Part shown: piece by piece, positions 18,101 to 26,814 of the stretch
How the letters are laid out: every line of letters starts with the position of its first letter
Numbering within the stretch: the first letter of the stretch is position 1
Source of the DNA: Neohoeflea coraliihabitans
GTDB taxonomy: Bacteria > Pseudomonadota > Alphaproteobacteria > Rhizobiales > Rhizobiaceae
Assembly (NCBI RefSeq): GCF_019334345.1
Contig: NZ_JAHWQX010000001.1
Location: forward strand, 496,001-560,000
Length of the DNA: 64,000 nucleotides
Direction of reading: 5' to 3'
Program-made: the position numbers and the translations under genes
The notes under the pieces: generated by a model
The model's database searches: none
What the model was told of the DNA's origin: nothing
The model's input: only the letters and a program-made list of their open reading frames with translations

Positions 18101-18886
18101 TCAGCCAGTGCCGGATTGCCCGGCACGCATCGCATTGAGCAGGTCGGCAACGTCTTGGGGACATTCTTCCGGCAGCATGTGGCCGGCACCGGGCAGCAGG
18201 GTCACGCGGAAACTCGCCGGCAGCGTCTCGCGTTCCGGACAGGGCAGAACGCCATCGGCGGTGCCCCACAAGACTGCAACCGGCATCGCCAATGCGTCCA
18301 GTTGCGCGCGCGGCAGCACCCCCTGGCCGCGCTCGGGCCCGTCCGGAAACATCGCCGCGTAGGTCGCCTGCAGCGCTTCCAGCGCCCCTGGCCGACGTCG
18401 CCGCTCCACCTCGGCGGCCACGCCCGCTTGCGGCCATGCGACATTGCCTCCGGCCATGGCGGTCAACAGGGACTTCAGCGTCTCGCCGTCATCGGCCCGG
18501 GCAAACTGCTCCAGCAGCACGGCGTCGATCTCCGGCGCCATGCCGCCGGGCGCAATCAGGCTCAGCGAGACCACAGCCTCCGGCGCCCGCAGTGCAATCA
18601 GCGCCGCCACGGCGCCGCCCATCGAATGCCCTGCGAGGTGAAAGCGCTCGATCCCCTCCGCCGTCAGGGCCGCGAGGATCGCCTTGGCCATGCGGCCGGC
18701 ACCGCCCGCGCCATCCGCGTTCAGCGACTCGCCGTGCCCCGGCAGATCGAACAGCACCAGTCCGCCATCGTCGCCAAGCAGCGGCAGGACGCGGTCCCAC
18801 ATCTGCATCGAGCCGCCAAAACCATGCAGGAGCACCAGGGGAACCCCCTGGGGCGTCCCCCTGCGGCAGAAATACGGCGCTGTCAT
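18101..18886 (-). CDS. Alpha/beta-fold hydrolase
   Basis: A 261-residue alpha/beta hydrolase. The oxyanion motif LLHGFGGS, the nucleophile elbow AGHSMGGAVA and the terminal histidine in LPGAGHMLPEE are all in place; the acid is probably the Asp in WGTADGVLP. It resembles the hydrolase domain often found at the end of acetoin dehydrogenase E2 proteins, but no lipoyl domain is present. AAGGAGAG precedes the ATG at 18886. It lies downstream of leuA in the same direction with a gap of 107 bases. Confidence 0.82.
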   Translation of the reverse strand: MTAPYFCRRGTPQGVPLVLLHGFGGSMQMWDRVLPLLGDDGGLVLFDLPGHGESLNADGAGGAGRMAKAILAALTAEGIERFHLAGHSMGGAVAALIALRAPEAVVSLSLIAPGGMAPEIDAVLLEQFARADDGETLKSLLTAMAGGNVAWPQAGVAAEVERRRRPGALEALQATYAAMFPDGPERGQGVLPRAQLDALAMPVAVLWGTADGVLPCPERETLPASFRVTLLPGAGHMLPEECPQDVADLLNAMRAGQSGTG

Positions 18887-18993
18887 AAACTCTCCTTCCA
18901 CCGGCAATCACAAACTCTGTCATGTCCGGTGCAGCAACGAAACCCGGGGAAAATCGGGAGCTGTTGGCCCCCGACGCGCCCGGCGCCCGCCTG

Positions 18994-20706
18994 TCAGCCG
19001 GCTGACTGCCGTGCCAGGTAGAGATTGGCAGCCGAGATGATCGCCGCCAGCGACGCTGCCACGATATTGGTGTCGATGCCGACACCGAACAATTTGCCGG
19101 CCGGCGTTTCCATCTCCACATAGCTGATGGCCGCCGCGTTCGACCCGTGCTGCAGCGAGTGCTCGGAATAGTTGGCGACCGTCAGTTCAATTCCGAGATA
19201 GGCCGACAGGCCGTTGACGAATCCATCGATCGGGCCGGTGCCGCGCCCTTCGATCCGCACGCTCTTGCCGCCATCGGTGATCTCCGCTTCGACCATCCGC
19301 ATCTGCTTGTTGCCCGCATCCGTATGCGACGTGTGCTCCGAAAACCGCAACCGCGCCTCCGGCTGATCGACATAACGTTCGATGAAGCGCTCATAGATCC
19401 GCTGCGAGGACAGCTCCTTGCCCTCCTCGTCGGTGATCCTCTGAATGTCTTCGCGAAATTCCGCCTGCAGCGCCCGCGGCAGCGACAGGCCGTAATCCTC
19501 CTGCATCAGATAGGCGATACCGCCCTTGCCGGACTGCGAATTGATGCGGATGATCGCCTCGTAGCTGCGCCCGACATCCTGCGGATCGATCGGCAGATAC
19601 GGCACTTCCCAGTGCGGATCATTGGCCTTGCGGATCGACTTCATGCCCTTGTTGATGGCGTCCTGATGCGATCCGGAGAATGCCGTATAGACCAGTTCGC
19701 CGACATAGGGATGCCGCTCGGGAATCGCCATCTGGTTGGAATACTCATAGACCGCCTTCATGCGCTCGATGTCCGAACAATCGAGCTGCGGATCGACCCC
19801 TTGCGTGTACATGTTCAGCGCCATCGTCACGATGTCGACATTGCCGGTACGTTCGCCATTGCCGAACAGCGTGCCTTCAACCCGGTCGGCACCGGCCATC
19901 AGGCCCATTTCCGCCGCCGCGATGCCGGTGCCGCGGTCATTGTGCGGATGCAGCGAGATGATCAGATTGTCGCGCTGGTCGAGATTGCGGCACATCCACT
20001 CGATCTGGTCGGCATAGATGTTCGGCGTCGACATCTCGACGGTCGACGGCAGGTTGATGATCAGCTTGTCTTCAGCCGTCGGCTGAATGACCTCGATCAC
20101 GGCATTGCAGATCTCCGCCGCCACCTCCAGTTCGGTACCCGTGAAACTTTCCGGCGAATACTGGAAGCGATAGCCGCCACCGGCCTTGGCCGCCATGTCG
20201 GTGATCATTTTCGCGGCATCGACGGCAATCTGCTTGATCCCCTCGACATCCTTGCCGAACACCACCCGGCGCTGCAATTCCGAGGTCGAATTGTAAAAAT
20301 GCACGATCGGACGATGCGCCCCCTCGAGCGCCTCGAAGGTCCGGGTGATCAGTTCGGGCCGGCACTGCACCAGGACCTGCAGCGAGACATCTTCCGGCAC
20401 ATTGCCGTCCTCGACGCACCAGCGCGCGAAGTCGAAATCGGTCTGCGAGGCGGAGGGGAAACCGATCTCGATCTCCTTGAACCCCATTTCCAGCAACAGC
20501 TGGAACATTCGCGCCTTGCGCTCGTGTCCCATCGGATCGACCAGCGCCTGGTTGCCGTCACGCAGATCCACCGAGCACCAGATCGGCGCGTTTTCGATCT
20601 GCCGGGCCGGCCATGTCCGGTCATGCAGACCGACCGGCGGATAGGCGCGGTACTTGGCGCTGGCGGTCGGCATGCCGCGCCCTTCACTCATGGATCGTTG
20701 GGTCAT
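18994..20706 (-). CDS. leuA: 2-isopropylmalate synthase
   Basis: A 570-residue LeuA of the longer (yeast/actinobacterial-like) type, which condenses acetyl-CoA with 2-ketoisovalerate in the first committed step of leucine synthesis. The HMGL-like TIM barrel starts with PIWCSVDLRDGNQAL and has the metal ligands in SLHPHNDRGTG; FGNGERTGNVD is the glycine-rich segment. The C-terminal allosteric LeuA dimer domain, which binds leucine, follows from about residue 440. AGAGAAGAG precedes the ATG. A leucine-rich leader peptide and several hairpins lie upstream, indicating attenuation. Confidence 0.95.
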   Translation of the reverse strand: MTQRSMSEGRGMPTASAKYRAYPPVGLHDRTWPARQIENAPIWCSVDLRDGNQALVDPMGHERKARMFQLLLEMGFKEIEIGFPSASQTDFDFARWCVEDGNVPEDVSLQVLVQCRPELITRTFEALEGAHRPIVHFYNSTSELQRRVVFGKDVEGIKQIAVDAAKMITDMAAKAGGGYRFQYSPESFTGTELEVAAEICNAVIEVIQPTAEDKLIINLPSTVEMSTPNIYADQIEWMCRNLDQRDNLIISLHPHNDRGTGIAAAEMGLMAGADRVEGTLFGNGERTGNVDIVTMALNMYTQGVDPQLDCSDIERMKAVYEYSNQMAIPERHPYVGELVYTAFSGSHQDAINKGMKSIRKANDPHWEVPYLPIDPQDVGRSYEAIIRINSQSGKGGIAYLMQEDYGLSLPRALQAEFREDIQRITDEEGKELSSQRIYERFIERYVDQPEARLRFSEHTSHTDAGNKQMRMVEAEITDGGKSVRIEGRGTGPIDGFVNGLSAYLGIELTVANYSEHSLQHGSNAAAISYVEMETPAGKLFGVGIDTNIVAASLAAIISAANLYLARQSAG

Positions 20707-20850
20707 CTCTTCTCTCGCTTTCGCTTCCGGGCCGGAGCCGCGCCTGCGGCTCGATCACGCCTCGGATTAAGGAACAATATTGGGAACGTGGCTTGCGAGG
20801 AGCTTGCACCTGCGGCACTTCGACCGCCGGACGCTCCTCAACGGGCCCGG
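20707..20850 (-). promoter_or_regulatory. leuA leader: alternative hairpins between leader peptide and leuA
   Basis: Two clear pairings are seen in the transcript between the leader peptide and leuA. One pairs the seven bases at 20833-20839 (overlapping the leader stop codon) with 20797-20803 (GAGGAGC with GCTCCTC). The other is a perfect 7-bp stem with a 4-base loop at 20735-20752 (GAGCCGC AGGC GCGGCTC), 29 bases before the leuA start codon. No T-run follows the second stem, so it is not a textbook Rho-independent terminator; it could act on translation, or another fold may be the terminator. Confidence 0.5.
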
Positions 20851-20966
20851 CGATCGCCGCTAAGCGAGAGAAGAAGCAGGCCGCCGGGAAGAGCGCGCGC
20901 GGCTGCCACGGCCTGGGCGGCACGGGCAGCTGGGGCGGTCAATATGGCGACTGCGATCGTCAACAT
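20838..20966 (-). CDS. Leucine-rich leader peptide of leuA
   Basis: A 42-codon open frame upstream of leuA on the same strand. It begins MLTIAVAILT and near its end contains LPGGLLLLSLSG, with four leucine codons in a row (20868-20879, CTG CTT CTT CTC) and a fifth two codons later. The stop at 20838 lies 131 bases before leuA. A run of codons for the end product placed before a pair of competing hairpins is the hallmark of ribosome-mediated attenuation. The start codon is the least certain part; a later start would leave the leucine run in place. Too short to be a functional protein on its own. Confidence 0.6.
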   Translation of the reverse strand: MLTIAVAILTAPAARAAQAVAAARALPGGLLLLSLSGDRRAR

Positions 20967-21093
20967 GGCAAAAAGTGATAGTTCAAACCGCCTGCCTGCG
21001 CAAGCCGCAAGCCGCAAGCCGGTCAGCGCCGGTGAAGCGCGGTCCTCTGCGCCCGCCGCGCCAATTCATCGGCGGTGGCGTGGGCAGGCGAGT

Positions 21094-22158
21094 TCAGCTG
21101 TCGAGCACCGAGGGGTTGGTGGTGATCGTGTAACGCAGCCCATCCGGGTGATATTCGATCTGCGCCGTACCGGAAAAATGCGCCGCGACATTGTCCTCGA
21201 TCAGCCGCCTGCCGAATCCGGTCTGCGCCGGCGGGGTGACCGGCGGCCCTCCCGCCTCGCGCCAGACAAACGAGAATGCCTCTGCGTCGCGCCCCCACGA
21301 AATGTCGATGACCCCATCTTCCGTGGACAAGGCCCCGTATTTGATGGAGTTGGTCATGAGTTCATTGAGCGCCAGCGCCAGGGACAAGGCCTTGCGCCCC
21401 TGCATATGGATCTCCGGCCCGGCAGCATGAACGCGCTCGGCGGCGCCCAGCCGGTCGACCACCATATTCGTCACCAACTGCCGGATGGTTGCATCGGGAT
21501 GCAGCTCCGAAAGCAGCAGTTCCTGCGCCTTGCCGAGCGTTTCGAGCCGCCCTTCAAACACCTCGAGCCGGTCTCCGATGCCGGGTACCGTCTTGAAGGT
21601 CTGCCGCGCCAGCGTCGAGACCACCGCCACCAGATTGCGCATGCGGTGATGCAGTTCGGCGTTGATCGCGACCTCGTCGCGCTGCGCGCGGACCGTCTCG
21701 GTGGTCTCGATAACCGTGTCCATGAAGCCGCGAACCACACCCTCGCCATCACGGATCGGACTGTAGCAGAAGGTAAAGAACGCCTCTTCGTCGTGCCCGC
21801 GCCGGTTGATGACCAGCGGGAAATTCTCGATGAAGGTGGCCTCTCCCGCGAACGCCTTGTCGGCAATCGGGCCGATCGTCGGCCAGGCTTCCTGCCAGAT
21901 CTCGCGGAATGAACGGCCGATCGCCGCCGGCTTGTCGCCCAGCAACGGCTTGAAGGCGTCATTGTGCAGGGTCGTCAGCGCCGGCCCCCAGACGATGGCC
22001 TTCGGGAAATGTGAGCCGAGCATCAGCCCGACGGCGATGTTCAGCGCCTCCGGCCAGGCTTCAACCGGCCCGAGCGGGCTCTGCGCCCAGTCGAAGTGGC
22101 GAATGGCTTCACCAGCCTCGCCGCCGTCTCTGAGAAACGCCGGATGTGTCGCGCCCAT
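21094..22158 (-). CDS. HWE-family sensor histidine kinase with PAS-like input
   Basis: A 354-residue soluble kinase. Residues 1-155 look like a PAS-type sensor (DGEGVVRGFMDTVIETTETV at its end leads into the kinase). The dimerisation and phosphorylation helix reads ELHHRMRNLVAVV, with His171 as the phosphoacceptor, and the ATP-binding part has the WxE and G-rich motif FVWREAGGPPVTPP (W299, E301) and GFGRRLIE that define HWE kinases. The N-box His of the name is Asn here (LALNELMTNS, N265). No membrane helix is seen, so the signal is likely cytosolic. No response regulator is adjacent. HWE kinases in this order often feed the general stress response. Confidence 0.85.
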   Translation of the reverse strand: MGATHPAFLRDGGEAGEAIRHFDWAQSPLGPVEAWPEALNIAVGLMLGSHFPKAIVWGPALTTLHNDAFKPLLGDKPAAIGRSFREIWQEAWPTIGPIADKAFAGEATFIENFPLVINRRGHDEEAFFTFCYSPIRDGEGVVRGFMDTVIETTETVRAQRDEVAINAELHHRMRNLVAVVSTLARQTFKTVPGIGDRLEVFEGRLETLGKAQELLLSELHPDATIRQLVTNMVVDRLGAAERVHAAGPEIHMQGRKALSLALALNELMTNSIKYGALSTEDGVIDISWGRDAEAFSFVWREAGGPPVTPPAQTGFGRRLIEDNVAAHFSGTAQIEYHPDGLRYTITTNPSVLDS

Positions 22159-22252
22159 TGCTGTTAAAGCTCCTGTTGACCGGCCCTCACAATACCCGTC
22201 GCCTCAGGCACATCTATTAACAATGACAGGCCAGGAGAACTATTTTTCATCC

Positions 22253-22271
22253 TTGTTTTGCCTAAAAACAA
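22253..22271. repeat. Perfect 7-bp inverted repeat upstream of the HWE kinase gene
   Basis: TTGTTTT and AAAACAA flank a 5-base centre in an AT-rich stretch between the rhlE terminator and the kinase start, about 95 bases upstream of the latter. It could be an operator, but no family consensus is recognised. Confidence 0.4.
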
Positions 22272-22300
22272 CCTAGGAAACACTGCGTGCGGATTCTAAC

Positions 22301-22333
22301 GAAAAAAGGCTCCCGGATCGCTCCGGAAGCCTT
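22301..22333 (-). terminator. Rho-independent terminator of rhlE
   Basis: Read on the minus strand, AAGGCTTCCGG and CCGGGAGCCTT pair around a short loop with one mismatch, followed by a run of T. It lies 25 bases past the rhlE stop codon. Confidence 0.85.
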
Positions 22334-22357
22334 GTCATTCAGATTGCGCAGATCCGA

Positions 22358-23785
22358 TCAGGCGGAAGCGACTGCCGGCCGCTGCCCACCGTTCTGACCA
22401 CCGGATTTGCGGCGCTTCGGACGACGGTTCAGCTTGTTGCCGGGCGCGCCATGCGCCGCGCGGCCACCCTCGCCTGTGCCTGCGTTCGCCTCACCTGGCT
22501 TGCGCGGACCGCCTGGACGGCGATGCTTGTGCGGCCCCTTGTTGCCGCCGGCATTGTTGCCGGGGCGGCCATTGCCGCGGCCACCGCCGTTGCGTCCCTT
22601 CGGACCGCGACCCTGACGGGGCGCCGGCATGTCGGCTTCAGCGGCAAGATCATCGGACTGCAGGCCTTCCGGCGCCGGTAGCACCGGCACCGACAGCTTG
22701 ATCAGCCGTTCGATGTCGCGCAGCTGCGACCGCTCGTCCGGCGCGCACAGGCTGATCGCCTCGCCCGAAGCACCGGCCCGGGCCGTCCGCCCGATGCGGT
22801 GGATATACACTTCCGGCACATCCGGCAGGTCATGATTGACCACCAGGCTGACACCGGGGACATCGATACCGCGTGCTGCGATGTCCGTGGCAATAAGCAC
22901 CGGGATCGAACCGCGGCGAAAGCCTTCCAGCGCCCGCTCGCGCTGGCCCTGCGACTTGTTGCCATGGATCGCTGAAGAGCGGATTCCGGCCGCTTCCAGC
23001 CGCTGCACGACCTTGTTGGCGCCATGCTTGGTGCGTGTGAAGACGATCACCCGATTGCCGTCATGCGCCTCGATGACCTTCGTCAGGGCCGTCGTCTTCG
23101 CACGGTTGGAAATGTGAATGACGCCCTGCTCGATGCGATCGGCCGTGCGCGTCGCAGGCACGACTGAAATTTCCACCGGCTCACGCAGATATTTCTGCGA
23201 CAATTGCCGGATTTCCTTCGGCATCGTCGCCGAGAACAGCATCGTCTGGCGCCGTTGCGGCAGCATGCCGAACACCCGGCGGATGGCCGGCATGAAACCG
23301 ATATCCAGCATCTGGTCGGCTTCATCGAGCACGATCAGATGCGTCTCGTCGAGCGAGACGGCGTTCTGCCGGATCAGGTCTTCCAGCCGCCCGGGCGTGG
23401 CAATGAGGATGTCGGCGCCGCCGGCAAGAAATTTCATCTGCGGACGGATCGACACACCGCCGACCGCCAGAACGCTCCGCAGTTTCAGTCGCCGCGAGAA
23501 GTCACGGATGCTCTTGTGGATCTGCGAGGCCAGTTCGCGCGTCGGCGACAGGATCAGCGCCCGCGTCTTGCACGGCGCGGCGCGGCCGCCGCTCGACAGC
23601 TTTTCGAGGATCGGCAGCGAAAAGGCCGCCGTCTTGCCGGTGCCGGTCTGCGCCAGGCCCACCAGATCGTGGCCGGCGAGCGCCGTCGGGATCGCCTGCT
23701 CCTGAATCGGAGTCGGCGTTGTGATGGAGAGCGCGGTCAGCGCGTCGAGGATCGGCCGTGACAGGCCGAGTGTATCAAAGGACAT
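22358..23785 (-). CDS. rhlE: DEAD-box RNA helicase, RhlE-like
   Basis: A 475-residue ATP-dependent RNA helicase. Motifs in order are the Q motif (FDTLGLSRPILDAL ... TPTPIQEQAIP), Walker A AQTGTGKTAAF, PTRELASQ, TPGRLEDL, DEAD in LIVLDEADQML, SAT in FSATMPKE, and the C-terminal domain motifs ATDIAARGIDVPG and HRIGRTARAG. From about residue 395 the tail is rich in Gly, Arg, Asn and Lys, fitting nonspecific RNA binding. The start MSFDTLGL at 23785 has AAGGAAAG upstream. RhlE-type helicases act in ribosome assembly, mRNA decay and cold adaptation. It has a long untranslated region and its own terminator. Confidence 0.93.
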   Translation of the reverse strand: MSFDTLGLSRPILDALTALSITTPTPIQEQAIPTALAGHDLVGLAQTGTGKTAAFSLPILEKLSSGGRAAPCKTRALILSPTRELASQIHKSIRDFSRRLKLRSVLAVGGVSIRPQMKFLAGGADILIATPGRLEDLIRQNAVSLDETHLIVLDEADQMLDIGFMPAIRRVFGMLPQRRQTMLFSATMPKEIRQLSQKYLREPVEISVVPATRTADRIEQGVIHISNRAKTTALTKVIEAHDGNRVIVFTRTKHGANKVVQRLEAAGIRSSAIHGNKSQGQRERALEGFRRGSIPVLIATDIAARGIDVPGVSLVVNHDLPDVPEVYIHRIGRTARAGASGEAISLCAPDERSQLRDIERLIKLSVPVLPAPEGLQSDDLAAEADMPAPRQGRGPKGRNGGGRGNGRPGNNAGGNKGPHKHRRPGGPRKPGEANAGTGEGGRAAHGAPGNKLNRRPKRRKSGGQNGGQRPAVASA

Positions 23786-24176
23786 GCGTATCTTTCCTTG
23801 GGGGAAGGCACAGCTACGCATTCGACTGCGTCACAGCTTCGCCTCGCCCGAAACGGGGTTACCCCGGCTGCCGGCATGGCAGTCGGTGATTTCGGGTTGG
23901 CGCACCGCCGCTGGATACGCGTCAATTTCATCGTGGAATGCGGGGGAAGTCAGAACACGCGGGCAAGGATCATCGTTTGATCAAGGTAGCGCGTGCAGCG
24001 GCCGAGTTGGCCCCCATCCGGTCTGCCGCCATAAGCCTGACATTGACACCGAAGTCAAGCTGCATTCCGCACATCTCCCCCGCGTCACGTGCATGGCTGC
24101 CCCAACACGGTCGCCGCAACCCGCTGTTTGCCCGTGGTTTTCTCCCATTCTGCCGCAATTGGGGCGCGGTGCAGCT
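23786..24176. other. 391-base non-coding gap between rhlE and an SDR gene
   Basis: No convincing protein-coding frame is seen; open frames here have poor composition. It holds a promoter-like element on the minus strand at 24029-24058 and a short GC-rich hairpin at 23854-23866 (CGGGG/CCCCG) that would lie in the rhlE mRNA leader. The leader would be about 230 bases long, which could matter for cold-dependent control, but this is an inference. Confidence 0.5.
24029..24058 (-). promoter_or_regulatory. Promoter-like element resembling MerR-family operators
   Basis: On the minus strand CTTGACTTCGGTGTCAATGT continues into a TTATGG -10-like hexamer. TTGACT (24053-24058) and TTATGG (24029-24034) are separated by 18 bases. 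The partly symmetric spacer resembles promoters of the MerR/NmlR type, but no MerR gene is seen nearby. The next gene in this direction is rhlE. Confidence 0.3.
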
Positions 24177-24881
24177 CTACACCGCGCGCGTCAAACCACC
24201 GTCAATGCGCAGGTTCTGCCCCGTCATATATGCGCCTTCCTTCGAGGCCAGCCAGGAAATCAGCGACGAGACCTCATCCGCATGACCGTAGCGGCCCATG
24301 GGGATACGCGCTTTCCGGTCCTCGGTTTCCGGCAGGCTGTCGATAAAGCCCGGCAGCACATTGTTGATGCGGATATTGTCGCCGGCATATTTGTCGGCAT
24401 AAAGCTTGCTGAACGCCGCCAGGCCGGCACGAAATACGCCGGAGGTGGGAAACAGCGGATCCGGCTCGAACGCGGCGAAGGTCGAGATATTGATGATCGC
24501 GCCGCCACCCTGCTTCTGCATGATCGGCGTGACGAGCCGCGTCGGCCGCACGACATTCATCAGATAGACTTCCATGCCGCGATGCCAGTCCTCATCCGAG
24601 ATCTCCAGGACGGGACCCTTGGGCCCATGCCCGGCGGAGTTGACCAGAACATCGATCCGTCCCCAGCGCTCTCTGGCGCCATCGACCAGCGCCTGCAGGT
24701 CCTTGGGCTCAAGATTGGAACCGGTGACGCCGAAGCCGCCGAGCTCATTGCCGAGCGCCTCGCCCTTGCCCGACGAGGACAGGACGCCGACCTTGAAGCC
24801 GTCAGCGGCCAGCCGCCGCGCCGCATCGGCACCCATGCCGCTGCCGCCAGCCGTGATGAGAGCTACTTTTTCTGCTGACAT
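24177..24881 (-). CDS. Short-chain dehydrogenase-like protein lacking the YxxxK active site
   Basis: A 234-residue Rossmann-fold protein of the SDR superfamily. The cofactor site is TAGGSGMG and the NNAG motif is NSAG. The catalytic Ser is present (NISTFAAF, S133) but the segment that should hold Tyr-x-x-x-Lys reads TSGVFRAGLAAFSK, with Ser and Arg in those places. It may be a non-catalytic or altered member. AAGGAGA precedes the ATG at 24881, seven bases away. It is divergent from a GcvA-like LysR gene, which may control it. Confidence 0.83.
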   Translation of the reverse strand: MSAEKVALITAGGSGMGADAARRLAADGFKVGVLSSSGKGEALGNELGGFGVTGSNLEPKDLQALVDGARERWGRIDVLVNSAGHGPKGPVLEISDEDWHRGMEVYLMNVVRPTRLVTPIMQKQGGGAIINISTFAAFEPDPLFPTSGVFRAGLAAFSKLYADKYAGDNIRINNVLPGFIDSLPETEDRKARIPMGRYGHADEVSSLISWLASKEGAYMTGQNLRIDGGLTRAV

Positions 24882-24980
24882 GCGATGTCTCCTTTGCACG
24901 TTTCATGGCAAGACATATCCGGTATCATCCGCAAAACCCAACCATGTTTTCATCACGTTGATTGTAGAAAAATTACTGCC

Positions 24981-25871
24981 ATGAATCAGCCACTGCCATC
25001 GTTGAATGCCTTGCGGGCCTTCGAAGCCGCCGGCCGAAATCTCACTTTTCGCGCCGCTGCCGCGGAACTTGGCGTCACCCAGGGCGCAGTTGCCCAGCAG
25101 GTGCGTGCCCTCGAAGCCACCCTCGGCGTGCCACTGTTCAAGCGCCACGCCAAGGGACTGGCGTTGACGACGGCCGGGCGCGGCTATCATGGCCGAATTG
25201 GCGAGGCGTTTGCGACCATCCGTGAAGCCACCGCAATGCTGCAGCCGGGTATCGACCGGGTCATGATCAGCGTCACCCCGACCTTTGCCGCCAAGTGGCT
25301 GATTCCGAATTTGCCCGCCTTCAGCGCCGCGCATCCGGAGATCGATCTCCGGGTCCTGGCCACAGAGAGCCGCTCGAGCTTTCACGGGGACGGCATCGAT
25401 CTCGCCATCCGCCAGGGCAGCCCGCCCTTCGGCGCCAGCCTGCACAGCCATCTGATGTTTCGCAACACGATCATCGCCGTCGCCGCACCAGCCTTGCTGA
25501 CGGGAAAGGCACCGATGACCGCCGAAGCGCTGGAAAGTCTCCCGCGTCTGCATGACGGCCATGATCTGTGGCCCCGGTTTTCTGCCCGGCTGGGCCTTTC
25601 GCCGCACGATTCCGAGCGCACCGCACGCGGCATGCGCTTCAATCAGACGGCCCTGACCATCGACGCGGCGCTCGCCGGCCAGGGCGTCGCACTCGCCAGC
25701 CGTTTTCTCGTCGAGCGCGATCTCAACGCCGGCCAGCTCGTGCAGCTCACACAGGAGAGCCTGACCGAGGAAACCGCTTTTTACCTGATCCTGCGGCGTG
25801 GCCCGCAACGCAGCGAGGCGATCGAGAAGGTTGTTGCCTGGCTTCTGGCCAGGGCGGCGCCGGATGCATGA
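24981..25871 (+). CDS. LysR-family regulator, GcvA-like
   Basis: A 296-residue transcription factor. The winged helix-turn-helix occupies residues 1-62 (SLNALRAFEAAGRNLTFRAA ... LGVTQGAVAQQVRALE), and the rest is the substrate-binding-like effector domain; LPSLNALRAFEAAGR is typical of the GcvA subgroup. The start at 24981 is supported by family alignment; the longer frame has no homologous sequence. It is divergent from the SDR gene across 99 bases, the usual arrangement for LysR regulator and target. The effector is unknown. Confidence 0.88.
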   Translation: MNQPLPSLNALRAFEAAGRNLTFRAAAAELGVTQGAVAQQVRALEATLGVPLFKRHAKGLALTTAGRGYHGRIGEAFATIREATAMLQPGIDRVMISVTPTFAAKWLIPNLPAFSAAHPEIDLRVLATESRSSFHGDGIDLAIRQGSPPFGASLHSHLMFRNTIIAVAAPALLTGKAPMTAEALESLPRLHDGHDLWPRFSARLGLSPHDSERTARGMRFNQTALTIDAALAGQGVALASRFLVERDLNAGQLVQLTQESLTEETAFYLILRRGPQRSEAIEKVVAWLLARAAPDA

Positions 25872-25885
25872 TCGGGCTGGCGCGG

Positions 25886-26782
25886 CTACAGAACCACGCC
25901 CTCGTCCTTTGCCTTGTGTCCGGGTTCAACATGAATGGTCACCTTGACACCGGGAACCTCGCGCCGCAGCACATTTTCCAGCCGGTCACAGATCTGGTGC
26001 GACGTCTCGACCGTCATGTCACCATCGACCACCAGGTGGAACTCGACGAACGAGGCATAACCGGCGCGGCGTGACTTGATGTCATGCGCTTCGATCGCCC
26101 CGGTCGCATGCGCGGCGATCAGCTGGCGGATGCGCTCTTCCTCATCCGGCGCAACGGCGCCATCCATCAGCCCGGCCACCGACGATCCGATCACCTTCCA
26201 GCCCTGCCACAGGACATTGCCGGCCACCAGCAGCGCCAGGATCGGGTCGAGAATCGGCACATCGAGCCACAGAGCCAGCACCAGACCGACGATCACGCCT
26301 CCGGAACTGATCACGTCGGTGAGGATATGGCGGCCATCAGCTTCCAGCGCCGGTGAGCGGAAGGCGCGCCCCTCACGGATCAGCACCATGGCCCAGACGC
26401 CGTTGATCAGCCCCGCAAAGATGTTGACGGCGATGCCTTCCACCGGGGCCGTGATCAGCCCGGGTGACACAAGCGCCGCAACAGCCTCACGCACGATCAG
26501 CAAGGCCGCAAGCACAATGAGAACGCCTTCGATGACGGCGGAAAAATACTCGGCCTTGTGGTGCCCGAACGGATGATCGGCATCCGCCGGCTTCTGCGCA
26601 TAGCTGACCGCCACGAACGCCACCATCGCCGCGATCACGTTGACGATCGATTCCAGGGCGTCCGAGAAAAGCGCCACAGACCCGGTCAGTTGCCAGGCGA
26701 TGAATTTCAGACCCATGACCGCAAGCGCCAGCGGAATCGACCAGAAGGCCAGCCGGCGCACCGTTGTCTCGCGCGAAGTCAT
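25886..26782 (-). CDS. Cation diffusion facilitator (CDF) metal transporter
   Basis: A 298-residue inner-membrane protein with about six helices and a cytosolic C-terminal domain (residues 210-298). Metal-site helices show ALFSDALESIVN (helix 2) and DGRHILTDVISS (helix 5), where a His and Asp of the transport site are seen; the helix-2 set differs from the plain HxxxD of zinc-specific members, so the metal may be Zn, Fe or another divalent ion. It exports metal against the proton gradient by family analogy. It lies 32 bases after trpE(G) on the same strand and could be read from that transcript. Confidence 0.88.
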   Translation of the reverse strand: MTSRETTVRRLAFWSIPLALAVMGLKFIAWQLTGSVALFSDALESIVNVIAAMVAFVAVSYAQKPADADHPFGHHKAEYFSAVIEGVLIVLAALLIVREAVAALVSPGLITAPVEGIAVNIFAGLINGVWAMVLIREGRAFRSPALEADGRHILTDVISSGGVIVGLVLALWLDVPILDPILALLVAGNVLWQGWKVIGSSVAGLMDGAVAPDEEERIRQLIAAHATGAIEAHDIKSRRAGYASFVEFHLVVDGDMTVETSHQICDRLENVLRREVPGVKVTIHVEPGHKAKDEGVVL

Positions 26783-26814
26783 GCCGCCTCACTTTCCGGC
26801 TCGAAACAGGGCCC

